Source: Amycolatopsis circi (GTDB lineage Bacteria; Actinomycetota; Actinomycetes; Mycobacteriales; Pseudonocardiaceae). Taken from it: 64,000 bases of DNA. Every line of letters begins with the position of its first letter. The first letter of the stretch is position 1. The notes beneath the pieces are model-generated. The model was not told the origin of the DNA and did no database searches. It saw only the letters and a list, made by a program, of their open reading frames with translations. The stretch spans positions 1-64,000 of the forward strand of contig NZ_PQIA01000023.1 of the NCBI RefSeq assembly GCF_003385235.1, read 5' to 3'. Position numbers and translations under genes: made by a program. This document shows, piece after piece, positions 16,416 to 24,540 of the stretch.

Positions 16416-16635
16416 GCAGTTTCTCCTCGTCAGGCGCTGCTCCTGCGCCGGTACGCGCCTGTAGTACTCAAGCGGCAACCGTGTCACGGTCCCAAGCATC
16501 TGGAGACTCAACCCTAACCCAGTGGGTGACCGCCGCCGCGTCGGCACACGGATACACCTTGGCGCGCGGGCGACCGGCGGACGCACGACACCCCGCGCGC
16601 CGCAGGTGGGCACGCGGGTATGGGGGTCGGTCGGC

Positions 16636-16941
16636 TCAGGCGGACACTGTCTTGCGCTTGGCCCGCCGTTCGCGCATGAACAGCTCGCGGCGCTCGATCT
16701 CGCCGAGGCCGCCCCAGATTCCGTACGGCTCTTCGACGGTCATCGCGTGCTTGCGGCACTGCGCCAGCACCGGACAGGTCTGGCAGATCGCCTTCGCACG
16801 GGACTCGCGGCGCTCGCGCGCGGAACCTCGCTCATTGTCGGTATGGAAGAACAGGCTGCTGTCCGCTCCGCGGCAAGAGCCTTGAAGCTGCCACTCCCAC
16901 TCCTCGGCCACCACGTTGGGCAGTCGGCTCACGTCAGCCAT
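16636..16941 (-). CDS. WhiB-family iron-sulfur regulator, WhiD/WhiB3 type
   Basis: A 101-residue Wbl protein. Four cysteines that bind a 4Fe-4S cluster are present: C23 in GSCRG and three in CQTCPVLAQC. The G(I/V)WGG turn reads YGIWGGLGE, followed by a basic tail RRELFMRERRAKRKTVSA. The start MADVSRLP and the WEWQLQGSCRGADSSLFF stretch are closest in style to Streptomyces WhiD and mycobacterial WhiB3, which interact with primary sigma factors and control sporulation or redox metabolism. It is divergent from the RsbW-SigF operon, and SigF/Wbl coupling would fit that context. The exact Wbl orthologue is not certain. Confidence 0.9.
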   Translation of the reverse strand: MADVSRLPNVVAEEWEWQLQGSCRGADSSLFFHTDNERGSARERRESRAKAICQTCPVLAQCRKHAMTVEEPYGIWGGLGEIERRELFMRERRAKRKTVSA

Positions 16942-17013
16942 GTCGTCCCCACCTTTCCCGGGATCAGCACACTCGATTCGCTACATGCCCGCCGGTCGCG
17001 GCGGTCAAACGCG

Positions 17014-17040
17014 GGTTTGGTTTGCTCACCCCCCGGGCAT
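17014..17040 (+). promoter_or_regulatory. SigF/SigB-type promoter of the rsbW-sigF operon
   Basis: GGTTT (17014-17018) and GGGCAT (17035-17040) are separated by 16 bases, close to the actinomycete SigF consensus GTTT-N14-16-GGGTAT. A second GGTTT begins five bases later. The predicted start of transcription is about 45 bases before the anti-sigma start codon, so SigF would activate its own operon. Confidence 0.65.
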
Positions 17041-17093
17041 GTGGCAGATCGGGCACGAAAGACTGGCGTGGGACGCCGGAGAGAGGACAGCAC

Positions 17094-17510
17094 GTGGAGG
17101 AGAACGCCCCGCTCGAGCGCGAGGACGCACAGCTCATCGAGGTGCGAACGGCGGCTATCCCGCACGTGGTGCCCACTCTGCGCACCATCGTGGCCGACAT
17201 CGCCATGCGCCAGGACTTCGACCTGGACGCGGTCGAGGATCTGCGGATGGCCGTGGACGAGGCCTGTTCGATGCTGCTGCCCTCGGCCGCCGACGGCAAG
17301 CTGACCTGCGTGTTCTCCTGGCTGGAGGGCCGGATCGAGGTCACTGTGTCGGTGGTCTCGGACCGCGCCGAGCACGGCGACGAGACGGGTCTGTCCTGGC
17401 AGCTGCTGACCGCGCTCGCGACCTCCGCGCGGCGCACCGTGACTCCGGCCGACGGCCGGTACCTCTCCCGGGTGCAACTGGTCCGGGAGAGTGAGGCGGC
17501 CAGCTCGTGA
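17094..17510 (+). CDS. rsbW: RsbW-like anti-sigma factor kinase
   Basis: A 138-residue HATPase_c-type protein that would bind SigF and phosphorylate a STAS antagonist. The N-box reads DLRMAVDEACSMLLPSA (about residues 50-66): the EAC..LL form of the UsfX/RsbW group, with the usual Asn-box Asn replaced, as in mycobacterial UsfX. The C-terminal G-box is weak. The GTG at 17094 was chosen because GAGAGGA lies six bases upstream. It overlaps sigF by 4 bases (GTGA), the classic arrangement of an anti-sigma/sigma pair. A SigF-type promoter precedes it. Confidence 0.85.
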   Translation: MEENAPLEREDAQLIEVRTAAIPHVVPTLRTIVADIAMRQDFDLDAVEDLRMAVDEACSMLLPSAADGKLTCVFSWLEGRIEVTVSVVSDRAEHGDETGLSWQLLTALATSARRTVTPADGRYLSRVQLVRESEAASS

Positions 17511-18283
17511 CGAACCCCGCCGGCGGCGACAAGCCCACCGACGTGGCAGCACTGTTCCACGAGCTGACCGAGCTGCCGGAGCATTCGCCCCGCCGCGAGG
17601 AGATCCGGGACCGGCTGGTGCGCGAGCATCTCGAACTGGCCCGCAATCTCGCCCGGAAATTCCGCAACCGCGACGAGGCGATGGACGACCTCGTGCAGAT
17701 CGCGACCGTCGGCCTGATCCACGCGGTGGACCGCTACGACCCCACGCAGGGCACCGACTTCCTCGCCTTCGCGGTGCCGACGATCTCCGGCGAACTGCGC
17801 CACCACTTCCGCGACAACAGCTGGTCGGTCCGGGTGCCGAGACGGCTCAAGGAACTCAACGCGACGATCTCGGCCGCGCGCGAGGAACTGACCGTGCGGC
17901 TCTCCCGCGCGCCGAAGCCCAGTGAGATCGCCCACCATCTCGGCGTGCCGATCGAGGACGTCTACGAGGGCCTACGGGCCGGACAGGGCCGTTACGGGGC
18001 CTCGCTGGACAACCTGCTGGAGAACTCCGCGCACACGCGCTTCGGCGCGCCGGACGCGAACCTCGGCCAGGCCGAACTGCGCGAGGCGCTGCGGCCGATG
18101 CTCGACAGCCTTCCCGAGCGCGAGCGCAAGATCGTGGCGTTGCGTTTCGGGTCCGGGATGAGCCAGTCGGACATCGCGCGCCGCGTCGGGGTTTCCCAGA
18201 TGCAGGTGTCCCGGCTGCTCGCGGCGACGCTCAAAAAGCTCCGTACCGGACTCGCCGAGACCGACCTCACCGAGGGCACCTGA
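17507..18283 (+). CDS. sigF: RNA polymerase sigma factor SigF/SigB family
   Basis: A 258-residue group 3 sigma factor. Region 2 is near residues 35-105 (LVREHLELARNLARKF, then DLVQIATVGLIHAVDRYDP and FLAFAVPTISGELRHHFRD). Region 3 begins at VRVPRRLKELNATI. Region 4 (about 195-250) contains LPERERKIVALRFGSGMSQSDIARRVGVSQMQVSRLL. The pattern is that of SigF/SigB/SigG stress and sporulation sigma factors. It starts with GTG inside the stop codon of rsbW. Downstream, 64 bases on, is a second RsbW-like kinase gene with its own SigF-like promoter candidate. Role in stress response or spore maturation is inferred from family. Confidence 0.93.
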   Translation: MTNPAGGDKPTDVAALFHELTELPEHSPRREEIRDRLVREHLELARNLARKFRNRDEAMDDLVQIATVGLIHAVDRYDPTQGTDFLAFAVPTISGELRHHFRDNSWSVRVPRRLKELNATISAAREELTVRLSRAPKPSEIAHHLGVPIEDVYEGLRAGQGRYGASLDNLLENSAHTRFGAPDANLGQAELREALRPMLDSLPERERKIVALRFGSGMSQSDIARRVGVSQMQVSRLLAATLKKLRTGLAETDLTEGT

Positions 18284-18307
18284 TTCGTCTTCGGCCGAGT
18301 TGGGTAA
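18282..18307 (+). promoter_or_regulatory. Candidate SigF-type promoter of second kinase gene
   Basis: GATTC (18282-18286) and GGGTAA (18302-18307) with a 15-base spacer resemble the SigF consensus, although the -35 half is weaker than that before rsbW. It is 40 bases upstream of the kinase start codon. Confidence 0.45.
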
Positions 18308-18347
18308 ACACCACATGCGAGCGAAGCGTTCGGGAGGTGCAGAGGCC

Positions 18348-18767
18348 ATGACGACGTCGAGGATGCCAACCAGGAGCACCGGGGCGGCCGCCGCCACCGT
18401 GCGCCTGGAGCTCCCGGACGACGTCACCGCGCCCGCCATCGCCCGGGCCCAGGTTCGCGCCGCGCTCGCCCGGCTCGACGTTCCCGCCCCGGTGTGCGAC
18501 GACGTGCTCCTGGCGACCTCCGAGCTGGTCACCAACGCCTTCGAGCACGGCGACCGGCCCGACCGGCTCGAGCTTCGCCTCGAAGACGGCGAACTGATGA
18601 TCCGGGTTTTCGACACCTCGGCCTCCCTTCCGCAGTTGAAAGAACCGGTCGCCCCCTCCGCGACGCGCAGCCGGGGGCTTCAGCTGGTGCGCGCGCTGTC
18701 CCGGCGCTGGGGTTACGCCCCGGCCGAAGGCGGGAAGTGCGTATGGGCGGCGTTCGGCCTCGGCTGA
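18348..18767 (+). CDS. RsbW-like ATP-binding protein (HATPase_c_2)
   Basis: A 139-residue histidine-kinase-like ATPase. The N-box is VCDDVLLATSELVTNAFEHG (about residues 46-65, with the Asn in place) and the G-boxes are RVFDTSASLP and RSRGLQLVRALSRRWGY. Stand-alone proteins of this kind act as anti-sigma factors or phosphorylate STAS antagonists; unlike the rsbW in this cluster it has a canonical Asn box. The ATG at 18348 was chosen because GGGAGG lies about ten bases upstream. It follows sigF in the same direction, so it may be a second arm of the switch. Its partner is unknown. Confidence 0.85.
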   Translation: MTTSRMPTRSTGAAAATVRLELPDDVTAPAIARAQVRAALARLDVPAPVCDDVLLATSELVTNAFEHGDRPDRLELRLEDGELMIRVFDTSASLPQLKEPVAPSATRSRGLQLVRALSRRWGYAPAEGGKCVWAAFGLG

Positions 18768-18882
18768 CGCCGGCCGCCCATCAGAAGTCCGGCCGCGCCG
18801 AGCACTCCCAGTCCGACACCGAGCCAGCCCACGAAATGCCTGGTCGTCCGAACCTGGGGAAGTCGCGGGCGGGAGCGGCAAA

Positions 18883-18937
18883 GTCCGTGAGGGGAACCCT
18901 GGGGGACTCAGAGTCCCTCAGGGTTCCCCTCACGGAC
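18883..18937. repeat. Palindromic intergenic repeat, family B
   Basis: A 55-base near-perfect palindrome with outer arms GTCCGTGAGGGGAACCCT / AGGGTTCCCCTCACGGAC and a centre around GGACTCAGAGTCC. A second copy lies at 56338-56386. It sits between two same-direction genes (RsbW-like kinase and LuxR-type regulator). RNA from either strand would fold into a long hairpin, so termination or 3' stabilisation is likely. Confidence 0.85.
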
Positions 18938-19026
18938 ATCAGCACCCCCGCCGCCCGCGCCCGGCAGAGCCGCGCTGTCCGGTTTTGTCTCGTTCGCTCC
19001 CGTTGCCGGTGCCTTACGCTCGCCGG

Positions 19027-20037
19027 ATGCTGGACGCAATCGGGGTGACCGGGGACGAGGAGCGGGTCTACCGGCTCCTCGTCGGGATGTTCGACGCCGG
19101 ACCGCGGCAGGTGGCCGAGCAACTGGGGCTCAGCCCGGCGCAGGTGTCGGCGATCCTGCGTTCGCTGCACGCCAAGGGGCTGGTCAGCCTGGTCGCCGGG
19201 GACGAGCCGAAGTACGCGCCGTCGCCGCCGGACGTCGCGTTCGGGCCGTTGCTGATGCGCGGGCAGGAATCGCTGGAGTGGGCGCGCACCGCGGTGAGCC
19301 GGATGGCCGAGGAGTACCGCGGCGGCGCGCGGCGGCGGGACGCGACGCAACTGGTCGAGGTGATCACCGGCAGCGCGGCGATCCGCCAGCAGCTGACGAA
19401 CATCCAGGTCGGCGCCCGGCACGAGTTGCGGTGGTTCTGCCGGGCCGGGCACATCGCGATGGCGTCCGGCGAGAACGCCGACGAGTACGACGCGCTCGCC
19501 CGCGGCGTGCGGTACCGGGTCGTCTACGAGCGGGCGATGCTAGAAGAGCCCGGCATGATCGAGAACGTCGCGCACGGGATCCGGCACGGCGAGGAGGCGC
19601 GTTCGTCGACCGTGGTGCCGGTGCGGCTGGCGATCGCGGACGGCACCATCGCGTTGTGTCCGCTGGTGCAGAACCTCGACGGCTCCGGCGAACCGACCGC
19701 CGCACTGATCCGCGACAGCAGTCTGCTGGCCGCGCTGATCGCGTTGTTCGAGAGCTATTGGGAACGCGCGTGGCCGTTGCGCGCGGACGGGACTCCGCAG
19801 GACGCCGAGCGAACAACTGGCGGCTCCGGCCCCGATCGGGACGAACTGCATCTGTTGTCGTTGCTGGTCGCGGGAGTCACCGACAAGGCGATCGCGACCC
19901 GGCTCGCGGTGAGCCAGCGGACCGTGCAGCGGCGCATCCACGACCTGATGACCCGGATGAACGTGCAGACCCGGATGCAGCTGGCGTGGGAGGTCAGCCG
20001 GCAGGGCTGGCTCGACGAGCCCGCGGCAGCCGGATAA
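19027..20037 (+). CDS. LuxR-type regulator with N-terminal TrmB-like winged helix
   Basis: A 336-residue protein with two DNA-binding domains. An N-terminal TrmB-like winged helix (about residues 1-55) reads YRLLVGMFDAGPRQVAEQLGLSPAQVSAILRSL. A middle sensory region has VITGSAAIRQQLTNIQVGARHELRWFCRAG, a phospholipase-D-like pattern common in this regulator type. The LuxR helix-turn-helix is at about 275-330 (LHLLSLLVAGVTDKAIATRLAVSQRTVQRRIHDLM). TACGCT at 19015-19020, six bases before the ATG, suggests a leaderless transcript. It converges on the large subtilase gene, sharing a terminator hairpin. Target genes are unknown. Confidence 0.88.
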   Translation: MLDAIGVTGDEERVYRLLVGMFDAGPRQVAEQLGLSPAQVSAILRSLHAKGLVSLVAGDEPKYAPSPPDVAFGPLLMRGQESLEWARTAVSRMAEEYRGGARRRDATQLVEVITGSAAIRQQLTNIQVGARHELRWFCRAGHIAMASGENADEYDALARGVRYRVVYERAMLEEPGMIENVAHGIRHGEEARSSTVVPVRLAIADGTIALCPLVQNLDGSGEPTAALIRDSSLLAALIALFESYWERAWPLRADGTPQDAERTTGGSGPDRDELHLLSLLVAGVTDKAIATRLAVSQRTVQRRIHDLMTRMNVQTRMQLAWEVSRQGWLDEPAAAG

Positions 20038-20059
20038 CCGCGAGGGTTATCCGGCTGCC
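20025..20059. terminator. Bidirectional terminator between LuxR-type and subtilase genes
   Basis: GGCAGCCGGATAACC (20025-20039) and its perfect reverse complement (20045-20059) form a 15 bp stem with a 5-base loop. The left arm overlaps the last codons and stop of the LuxR-type gene, and the right arm ends six bases before the subtilase stop codon, so it can serve both convergent genes. Confidence 0.85.
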
Positions 20060-20065
20060 TCTTTC

Positions 20066-23000
20066 TCAGGAGAGCCCGTAGGCCCGGATCACGGTTTGCT
20101 GGACCGCATTCCCGGCACCGTCGGAGCCGTGCACGCGCAGCGCGACGAATCCGTTGGTCCGGTCCAGCCGCGGATGGTCGACGACGGCACGGAAGCGGCC
20201 GCCGCCGAGGCTGTCCATCCGCTTGACGTTCGTCCACGTGCGACCGTCGTCATAGGACACTTCGACCGACAGCTGCGGATTCTTCGGCGCTGCCATGCCG
20301 TCCTGGTTGCGGACGGTGAACTCGACCGGCAGCGAACGCCCGGCGCGCGCCTTCTGCGTCAGGTCGGTCTGCACGCCGTAATCCACCTGCAGCAACGGAA
20401 GCAGGTCCGTTTTGCCTTCGGCGGGCCGCTTCGACCCGAAGGTCCACGACGTTTCGGTGTGCGTGCCGTACGCCCAGTCCGGAGTGGACTTGGTCAGCGA
20501 CAGGTCGAGCCGGTACTTCGCCGGGTCCGCCGAAGCGGGGAACTCGCCCCACGCCGCCGGGCCTTCCTTGACGAGGTTTCCGTCCTGGTAAAGCTTCGCG
20601 CTCACCTGGTCCGGCTCGTCGTCCCAGCCCGACTCGGAAAACGCGTAGTGCGAGGTTTCCGGGTCGGCGAACTCCGGGATGCGGAAGGCGAAAGTGTCGC
20701 CGGTGCGCGACGTTTCCAGTCCCGCGCCGCGCGGGATCGCCGGCCGGACCACTGGCGCGTACCAGTTTTCCGTCGCCCGCTGGCCGGGGTTGAAGGTGTG
20801 CGGCTGTTCGAGCATGCCGACCGCGAGCGGCTGGAAAGTGTCCCAGCTGAGCTTGTTGTTCACCCGGTGCTGCCAGATCGTCTCGTCCGTCGAAACGATC
20901 TCCTCGCGGGCCGTTCCGGTGTGCGCGTACCGCTGATACTGATTGATCGCGGTCTTTTCCCAAGGCCGCCAACCGAACCGCTGCTCGGAAAGCCACTCGT
21001 CCTTGCCGGTCGCGTGGTAATTCGCGGTGACCGTCGCGCTGTTGCGCTCGTTGACCTGATAGACGATCTTCTGCGGGATCTGGTCGTGTGTCACCTGCAT
21101 GATGTCGTACAGGTACGGGCTCACCGGCGTGCCCTGCAGGAACATGCTCGTGAAACCGGATTTGGCCCGGTCCGCCAGCTTCATGCCTTGTTCGTTCGTG
21201 ATCCGCACGGCGGGAATCGGCAGGCGATTGCCGCGCGGCTGCCAGTGTGCGTAGGTGTGCTCGTCGGGCAGGCTGACGACCATCACCATCGCGGCGCCCG
21301 CGGCAGCGGCCTGTTTCGCTGCGGTATCCGGGTTCGTGCCGTCCTTCGCGGGGGTCACCAGTGCGATTTTCCCGCGCGCCTTGGCATATTGCTCTGGCTT
21401 GTCGCCGTCGACCGGAACGACGCCGAGCCACTTGAACCCGGAAATCGCCGGAGACGACGCGTAGTAGAACAGTTCGGTCTTGATCCCGAGCCACGGCAAC
21501 GTGGTCGCGGTCAGCATCGGCGCGGTGAGCTGCCACCGGGTGCCGAATTCGAACGTCCCGTTCTTCACCTTCTGCGTCGGCGTCACGTAGATGTGCCGGA
21601 CGCCGGGGAATTCCATGACGTAGTTCGAGATCTTGCGCGAGCCGAATTCACGGTGCGCGTAGCTGCTGATGATGTTTTCCAGCGTCGACGGCCGCGGCGT
21701 CTTGATCTCCACCGGCACCGCGTTCCGCGCGTCCAGCACCAGGTTCAGGTCCTTGGTGATGGAGAACTCGGGGTTGAGCACGATCGCGAGTTCCTCGTCC
21801 GGAGCCAGTCCGGTGTGGAACATCGCGCGGGCGTAGTAGGTGCCTTCCGGAAGTTCGGTGACGAACGGGTGGTCGCTGACGACGTCCCGGACGATGTCGT
21901 AGCGCATGTCGTCGCCGAAGATCTGGAGATCCATCGGGTGCGCCTTGCCGTCGCGGCCGATGCCGGTGACGGTCACCTTGTGCTTCGGCGGCTCCTTCAC
22001 CAGGCCGACCGTCGTGTGCACCGCGCCGACGAGAACGCTGCCGGTGTAGTTGCCCGGCACCAGCGCGGCCGAGTCGACGGTGATCGCGACCGTCGCGGTT
22101 CCGTTCGCGGGAACCTCCACAGTGGACTTGTCGAGCTTCACCGCGGCACCCGGCGTCGCACCGTCGCCGCGGCGCAGGTCGAGCTTCGGGGTGATGGTGA
22201 CCGGCGCGGAAGTCGTGTTGCGGTAGGTGATTTCCTTGCGCACCGGACCGCTGTCGTTGGTGACCGGGCCGAGGTTCAACGTGCCCGTCGCGAAGACTCC
22301 GGGATGCACCGCCGCAGCGGCGACGTCCACTCGGCCGCCGCCCTGCTGGAAGGCGTTAAGCCCCGCAGACGGTTTCGACGTGCTGGCCAAGCCATCCTTG
22401 AGCTGCTGCGCGGTCCATTGTGGATATCGCTGGGCCAAGATCGCCGCTGCACCAGCAACATGCGGCGTCGCCATCGACGTGCCGGACGCCGCGGTGTAGT
22501 ACTGGTCCACTACTTCACCGAGCGAGGTACCAGCCGCGCGCGCCGCGACAATTCCCACGCCAGGCGCGGTGATGTCCGGCTTCACAGCCTGGTCGCCCTG
22601 ACGCGGACCCATGCTGGAGAACGGAGCCAGCTCGTCCTTGCGGTCCACCGCACCGACGGTCAACGCGGAATCCGCGGTACCCGGCGTGCCGATGGTCGAC
22701 GCGCCGTTCTGGCCGTCGTTGCCCGCGGCGACCACGAACAGCGCGCCAGTGCGAGCGGTGAGTTCGTTGAGGCCGACGCTGAGGTCGTCCGTGCCGTCGG
22801 TCGCGCCGCCGCCGAGGCTCATGTTGATGACCTTGGCACCGGACGTCGCGGCCCACTCCATCCCTTGCAGGACTTCGGAAGACGAGGCCGTGCCGTCGTC
22901 GCCGAGCACCTTGCCGACGTACAGCTTCGCGCCAGGCGCCGCACCCTTGCGCGTGCCGCCCGCAGCAGCGCCGGTGCCCGCGATGGTCGCCGCGACGTGC

Positions 23001-23779
23001 GTGCCGTGGCCGAACCGGTCGATGACGTCCGGGCTGGTCGAGAAGTTGACCGACTTAGCGACCTTGCCCGCGAGATCCGGGTGGTTGGGGTCGTAGCCGG
23101 TGTCGAGCACGGCGACGGCGACGCCGGATCCGTCGAATCCGGCGGCCCACGCCTCCGGCGCCCCGATCTGCGGGACGCTGCGGTCGAGCGACGCGTGCAC
23201 CTTGCGGTCCAGCGTAATCCGTTCCACGCCACCGGAAGCGGCGTGCGGACCGGTGAAGGACTGCCAGAACTCGCCGGCGCGCTTCTTGTCTTCCCGCACC
23301 GCGCGGCCGTTCACGCTGGGCAGTTCGGCACCCTGCGTGGTGGCGGCGAGCGTCGGCACGGAAGCGATCGAGACGCCCTTGGAGTAGTGCGCGATCATCG
23401 GCACCGTCGGGCTCGACTCGTCGGCGTACCCCTGCGCAATCAGGTCGGTGACGTTGAACAGGGCCTTGTCGAGGCGCTTGTCCGCCACGAGCGACACCGC
23501 GTCGGCCGGGATGACCTGCAGTTTGCCGTCCACTTCGGACTGCGTGAAGCGGATGTTCTCCCGCCCCTTGCCCGGCCGGACCGTCGCGATCTGCCGGCCG
23601 CCTTGAACGCTTTCGACTTGCACGACGTCACCGGTGAGCAAGGTGACCGTGTGCCGCTCACCGGGACCAGGCGCCGGTGAACCGCTCGCGGGCTCAGCCG
23701 CCGCGGGCGCCGCCTGGCCGAGTGTCGCGACCAGTGCGCCCGTGCAGCCGAGAGTGATGGCTCGTGATCTCCACGTCAT
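20066..23779 (-). CDS. Secreted subtilisin-like serine peptidase (S8), large multidomain
   Basis: A 1237-residue exported peptidase. It has a signal peptide (about residues 1-28, ending AAPAAAEP), a propeptide to about 195, and the S8 catalytic domain (about 205-490) with Asp226 in VAVLDTGYD, His258 in FGHGTHVA and Ser435 in GTSMATPHVAG; the oxyanion Asn is in VVAAGNDG. About 740 residues of beta-rich C-terminal sequence follow, including a PA-like insert (LVTPAKDG, AAAAGAAMVMVV). This layout resembles actinomycete S8 peptidases such as SAL/BprV. An 18-base palindrome precedes the gene. The LuxR-type regulator converging on it could be related, but nothing shows that. Confidence 0.95.
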   Translation of the reverse strand: MTWRSRAITLGCTGALVATLGQAAPAAAEPASGSPAPGPGERHTVTLLTGDVVQVESVQGGRQIATVRPGKGRENIRFTQSEVDGKLQVIPADAVSLVADKRLDKALFNVTDLIAQGYADESSPTVPMIAHYSKGVSIASVPTLAATTQGAELPSVNGRAVREDKKRAGEFWQSFTGPHAASGGVERITLDRKVHASLDRSVPQIGAPEAWAAGFDGSGVAVAVLDTGYDPNHPDLAGKVAKSVNFSTSPDVIDRFGHGTHVAATIAGTGAAAGGTRKGAAPGAKLYVGKVLGDDGTASSSEVLQGMEWAATSGAKVINMSLGGGATDGTDDLSVGLNELTARTGALFVVAAGNDGQNGASTIGTPGTADSALTVGAVDRKDELAPFSSMGPRQGDQAVKPDITAPGVGIVAARAAGTSLGEVVDQYYTAASGTSMATPHVAGAAAILAQRYPQWTAQQLKDGLASTSKPSAGLNAFQQGGGRVDVAAAAVHPGVFATGTLNLGPVTNDSGPVRKEITYRNTTSAPVTITPKLDLRRGDGATPGAAVKLDKSTVEVPANGTATVAITVDSAALVPGNYTGSVLVGAVHTTVGLVKEPPKHKVTVTGIGRDGKAHPMDLQIFGDDMRYDIVRDVVSDHPFVTELPEGTYYARAMFHTGLAPDEELAIVLNPEFSITKDLNLVLDARNAVPVEIKTPRPSTLENIISSYAHREFGSRKISNYVMEFPGVRHIYVTPTQKVKNGTFEFGTRWQLTAPMLTATTLPWLGIKTELFYYASSPAISGFKWLGVVPVDGDKPEQYAKARGKIALVTPAKDGTNPDTAAKQAAAAGAAMVMVVSLPDEHTYAHWQPRGNRLPIPAVRITNEQGMKLADRAKSGFTSMFLQGTPVSPYLYDIMQVTHDQIPQKIVYQVNERNSATVTANYHATGKDEWLSEQRFGWRPWEKTAINQYQRYAHTGTAREEIVSTDETIWQHRVNNKLSWDTFQPLAVGMLEQPHTFNPGQRATENWYAPVVRPAIPRGAGLETSRTGDTFAFRIPEFADPETSHYAFSESGWDDEPDQVSAKLYQDGNLVKEGPAAWGEFPASADPAKYRLDLSLTKSTPDWAYGTHTETSWTFGSKRPAEGKTDLLPLLQVDYGVQTDLTQKARAGRSLPVEFTVRNQDGMAAPKNPQLSVEVSYDDGRTWTNVKRMDSLGGGRFRAVVDHPRLDRTNGFVALRVHGSDGAGNAVQQTVIRAYGLS

Positions 23780-23832
23780 CGCACAAGATTCGGGGCGAGC
23801 CGGGGTTCACGTCACTACCTCTCGGTGTCGCG

Positions 23833-23850
23833 GTTGTGACATGTCGCAAC
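23833..23850. promoter_or_regulatory. 18-base palindrome upstream of subtilase gene
   Basis: GTTGTGACATGTCGCAAC is palindromic except for one pair, with core GACATGTC. It lies 54-71 bases upstream of the subtilase start in the 86-base gap to the hydrolase gene, a promoter-type position. The binding protein is unknown. Confidence 0.6.
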
Positions 23851-23865
23851 TGGGACAGCGCCTGG

Positions 23866-24519
23866 TTAGCCAGCCACAGTCGCGTAATAGGCCATTAGGC
23901 GGTCCGCCAGTTCGTCCGGACGGCTCAGCAGCGCGAGATGGGAACCGGCCATCTCGTCCGCGTCGAGCCCCAGCCGCTCGCGCGCGACCCGGCGCAGCAG
24001 GTCTGCGGAGAAGAACCGGTCGTCGCGGAAGAGCAGGACTTTCGTTGGCACGTCCGGCATCCGCTCGCCCGGCCACGCCGCGCTGTACTCGACGCTGTTC
24101 TGATCCCGGCCGCGGCGCTCGTTCTCCGCGGCCAAGTCGGCCGGGAGATCCGCCATGAACTGCTCGGTGACGCTCAAGCCGTCGGCCGATTCGAAGCCGA
24201 CGTTGCCCCACCACTCCCCCGGAGCCTCGCCCGGCGCGGGCACCATCCCGGCGACGAACACGAGAAGCCGCGCGCCGACCCGGTCCGCCACCAGCGGCGC
24301 GGTGAACCCGCCGTAGGAATGGCCGACCACGACGACGTCCCGCGCATCGCCGATCGCCGAGACGACGGTGTCGGTGAAGTCAACGAGCGTGGCCCGCGGG
24401 TTCTCGATCGGCAGGTCCGGGGCCACGACGTCGTGCCCGGACGCCTTGAGCCGCTCGGCGACCAGGTGCCAGTCCCAGCCGCTGCCGCCGCCCCCGTGGA
24501 TCAGTGCGAAAGTCGCCAT
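23866..24519 (-). CDS. Alpha/beta hydrolase (esterase/HNL-like)
   Basis: A 217-residue single-domain alpha/beta hydrolase. The oxyanion segment is FALIHGGGGSGWDWH (residues 4-18), the nucleophile elbow VVVGHSYGG (Ser near 69), and the catalytic His lies near the end in AGSHLALLSRPDELA. FRDDRFFSADLLRR precedes it and holds the probable acid. The sequence style is that of the short esterases related to plant salicylate esterases and hydroxynitrile lyases (DUF-type, about 220-240 residues). It is downstream of the repeat containing the MITE-like element and upstream of the subtilase gene, same strand. Substrate unknown. Confidence 0.88.
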   Translation of the reverse strand: MATFALIHGGGGSGWDWHLVAERLKASGHDVVAPDLPIENPRATLVDFTDTVVSAIGDARDVVVVGHSYGGFTAPLVADRVGARLLVFVAGMVPAPGEAPGEWWGNVGFESADGLSVTEQFMADLPADLAAENERRGRDQNSVEYSAAWPGERMPDVPTKVLLFRDDRFFSADLLRRVARERLGLDADEMAGSHLALLSRPDELADRLMAYYATVAG

Positions 24520-24540
24520 AGGGCCCAGCTTGTCATGGGT

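Noticed and set aside
20096-23680. Open frame of nearly 1200 codons on the plus strand
   Set aside because: It is the exact antisense shadow of the subtilase gene, with arginine/valine-rich translation and no domain. Long antisense frames are expected at this GC content.
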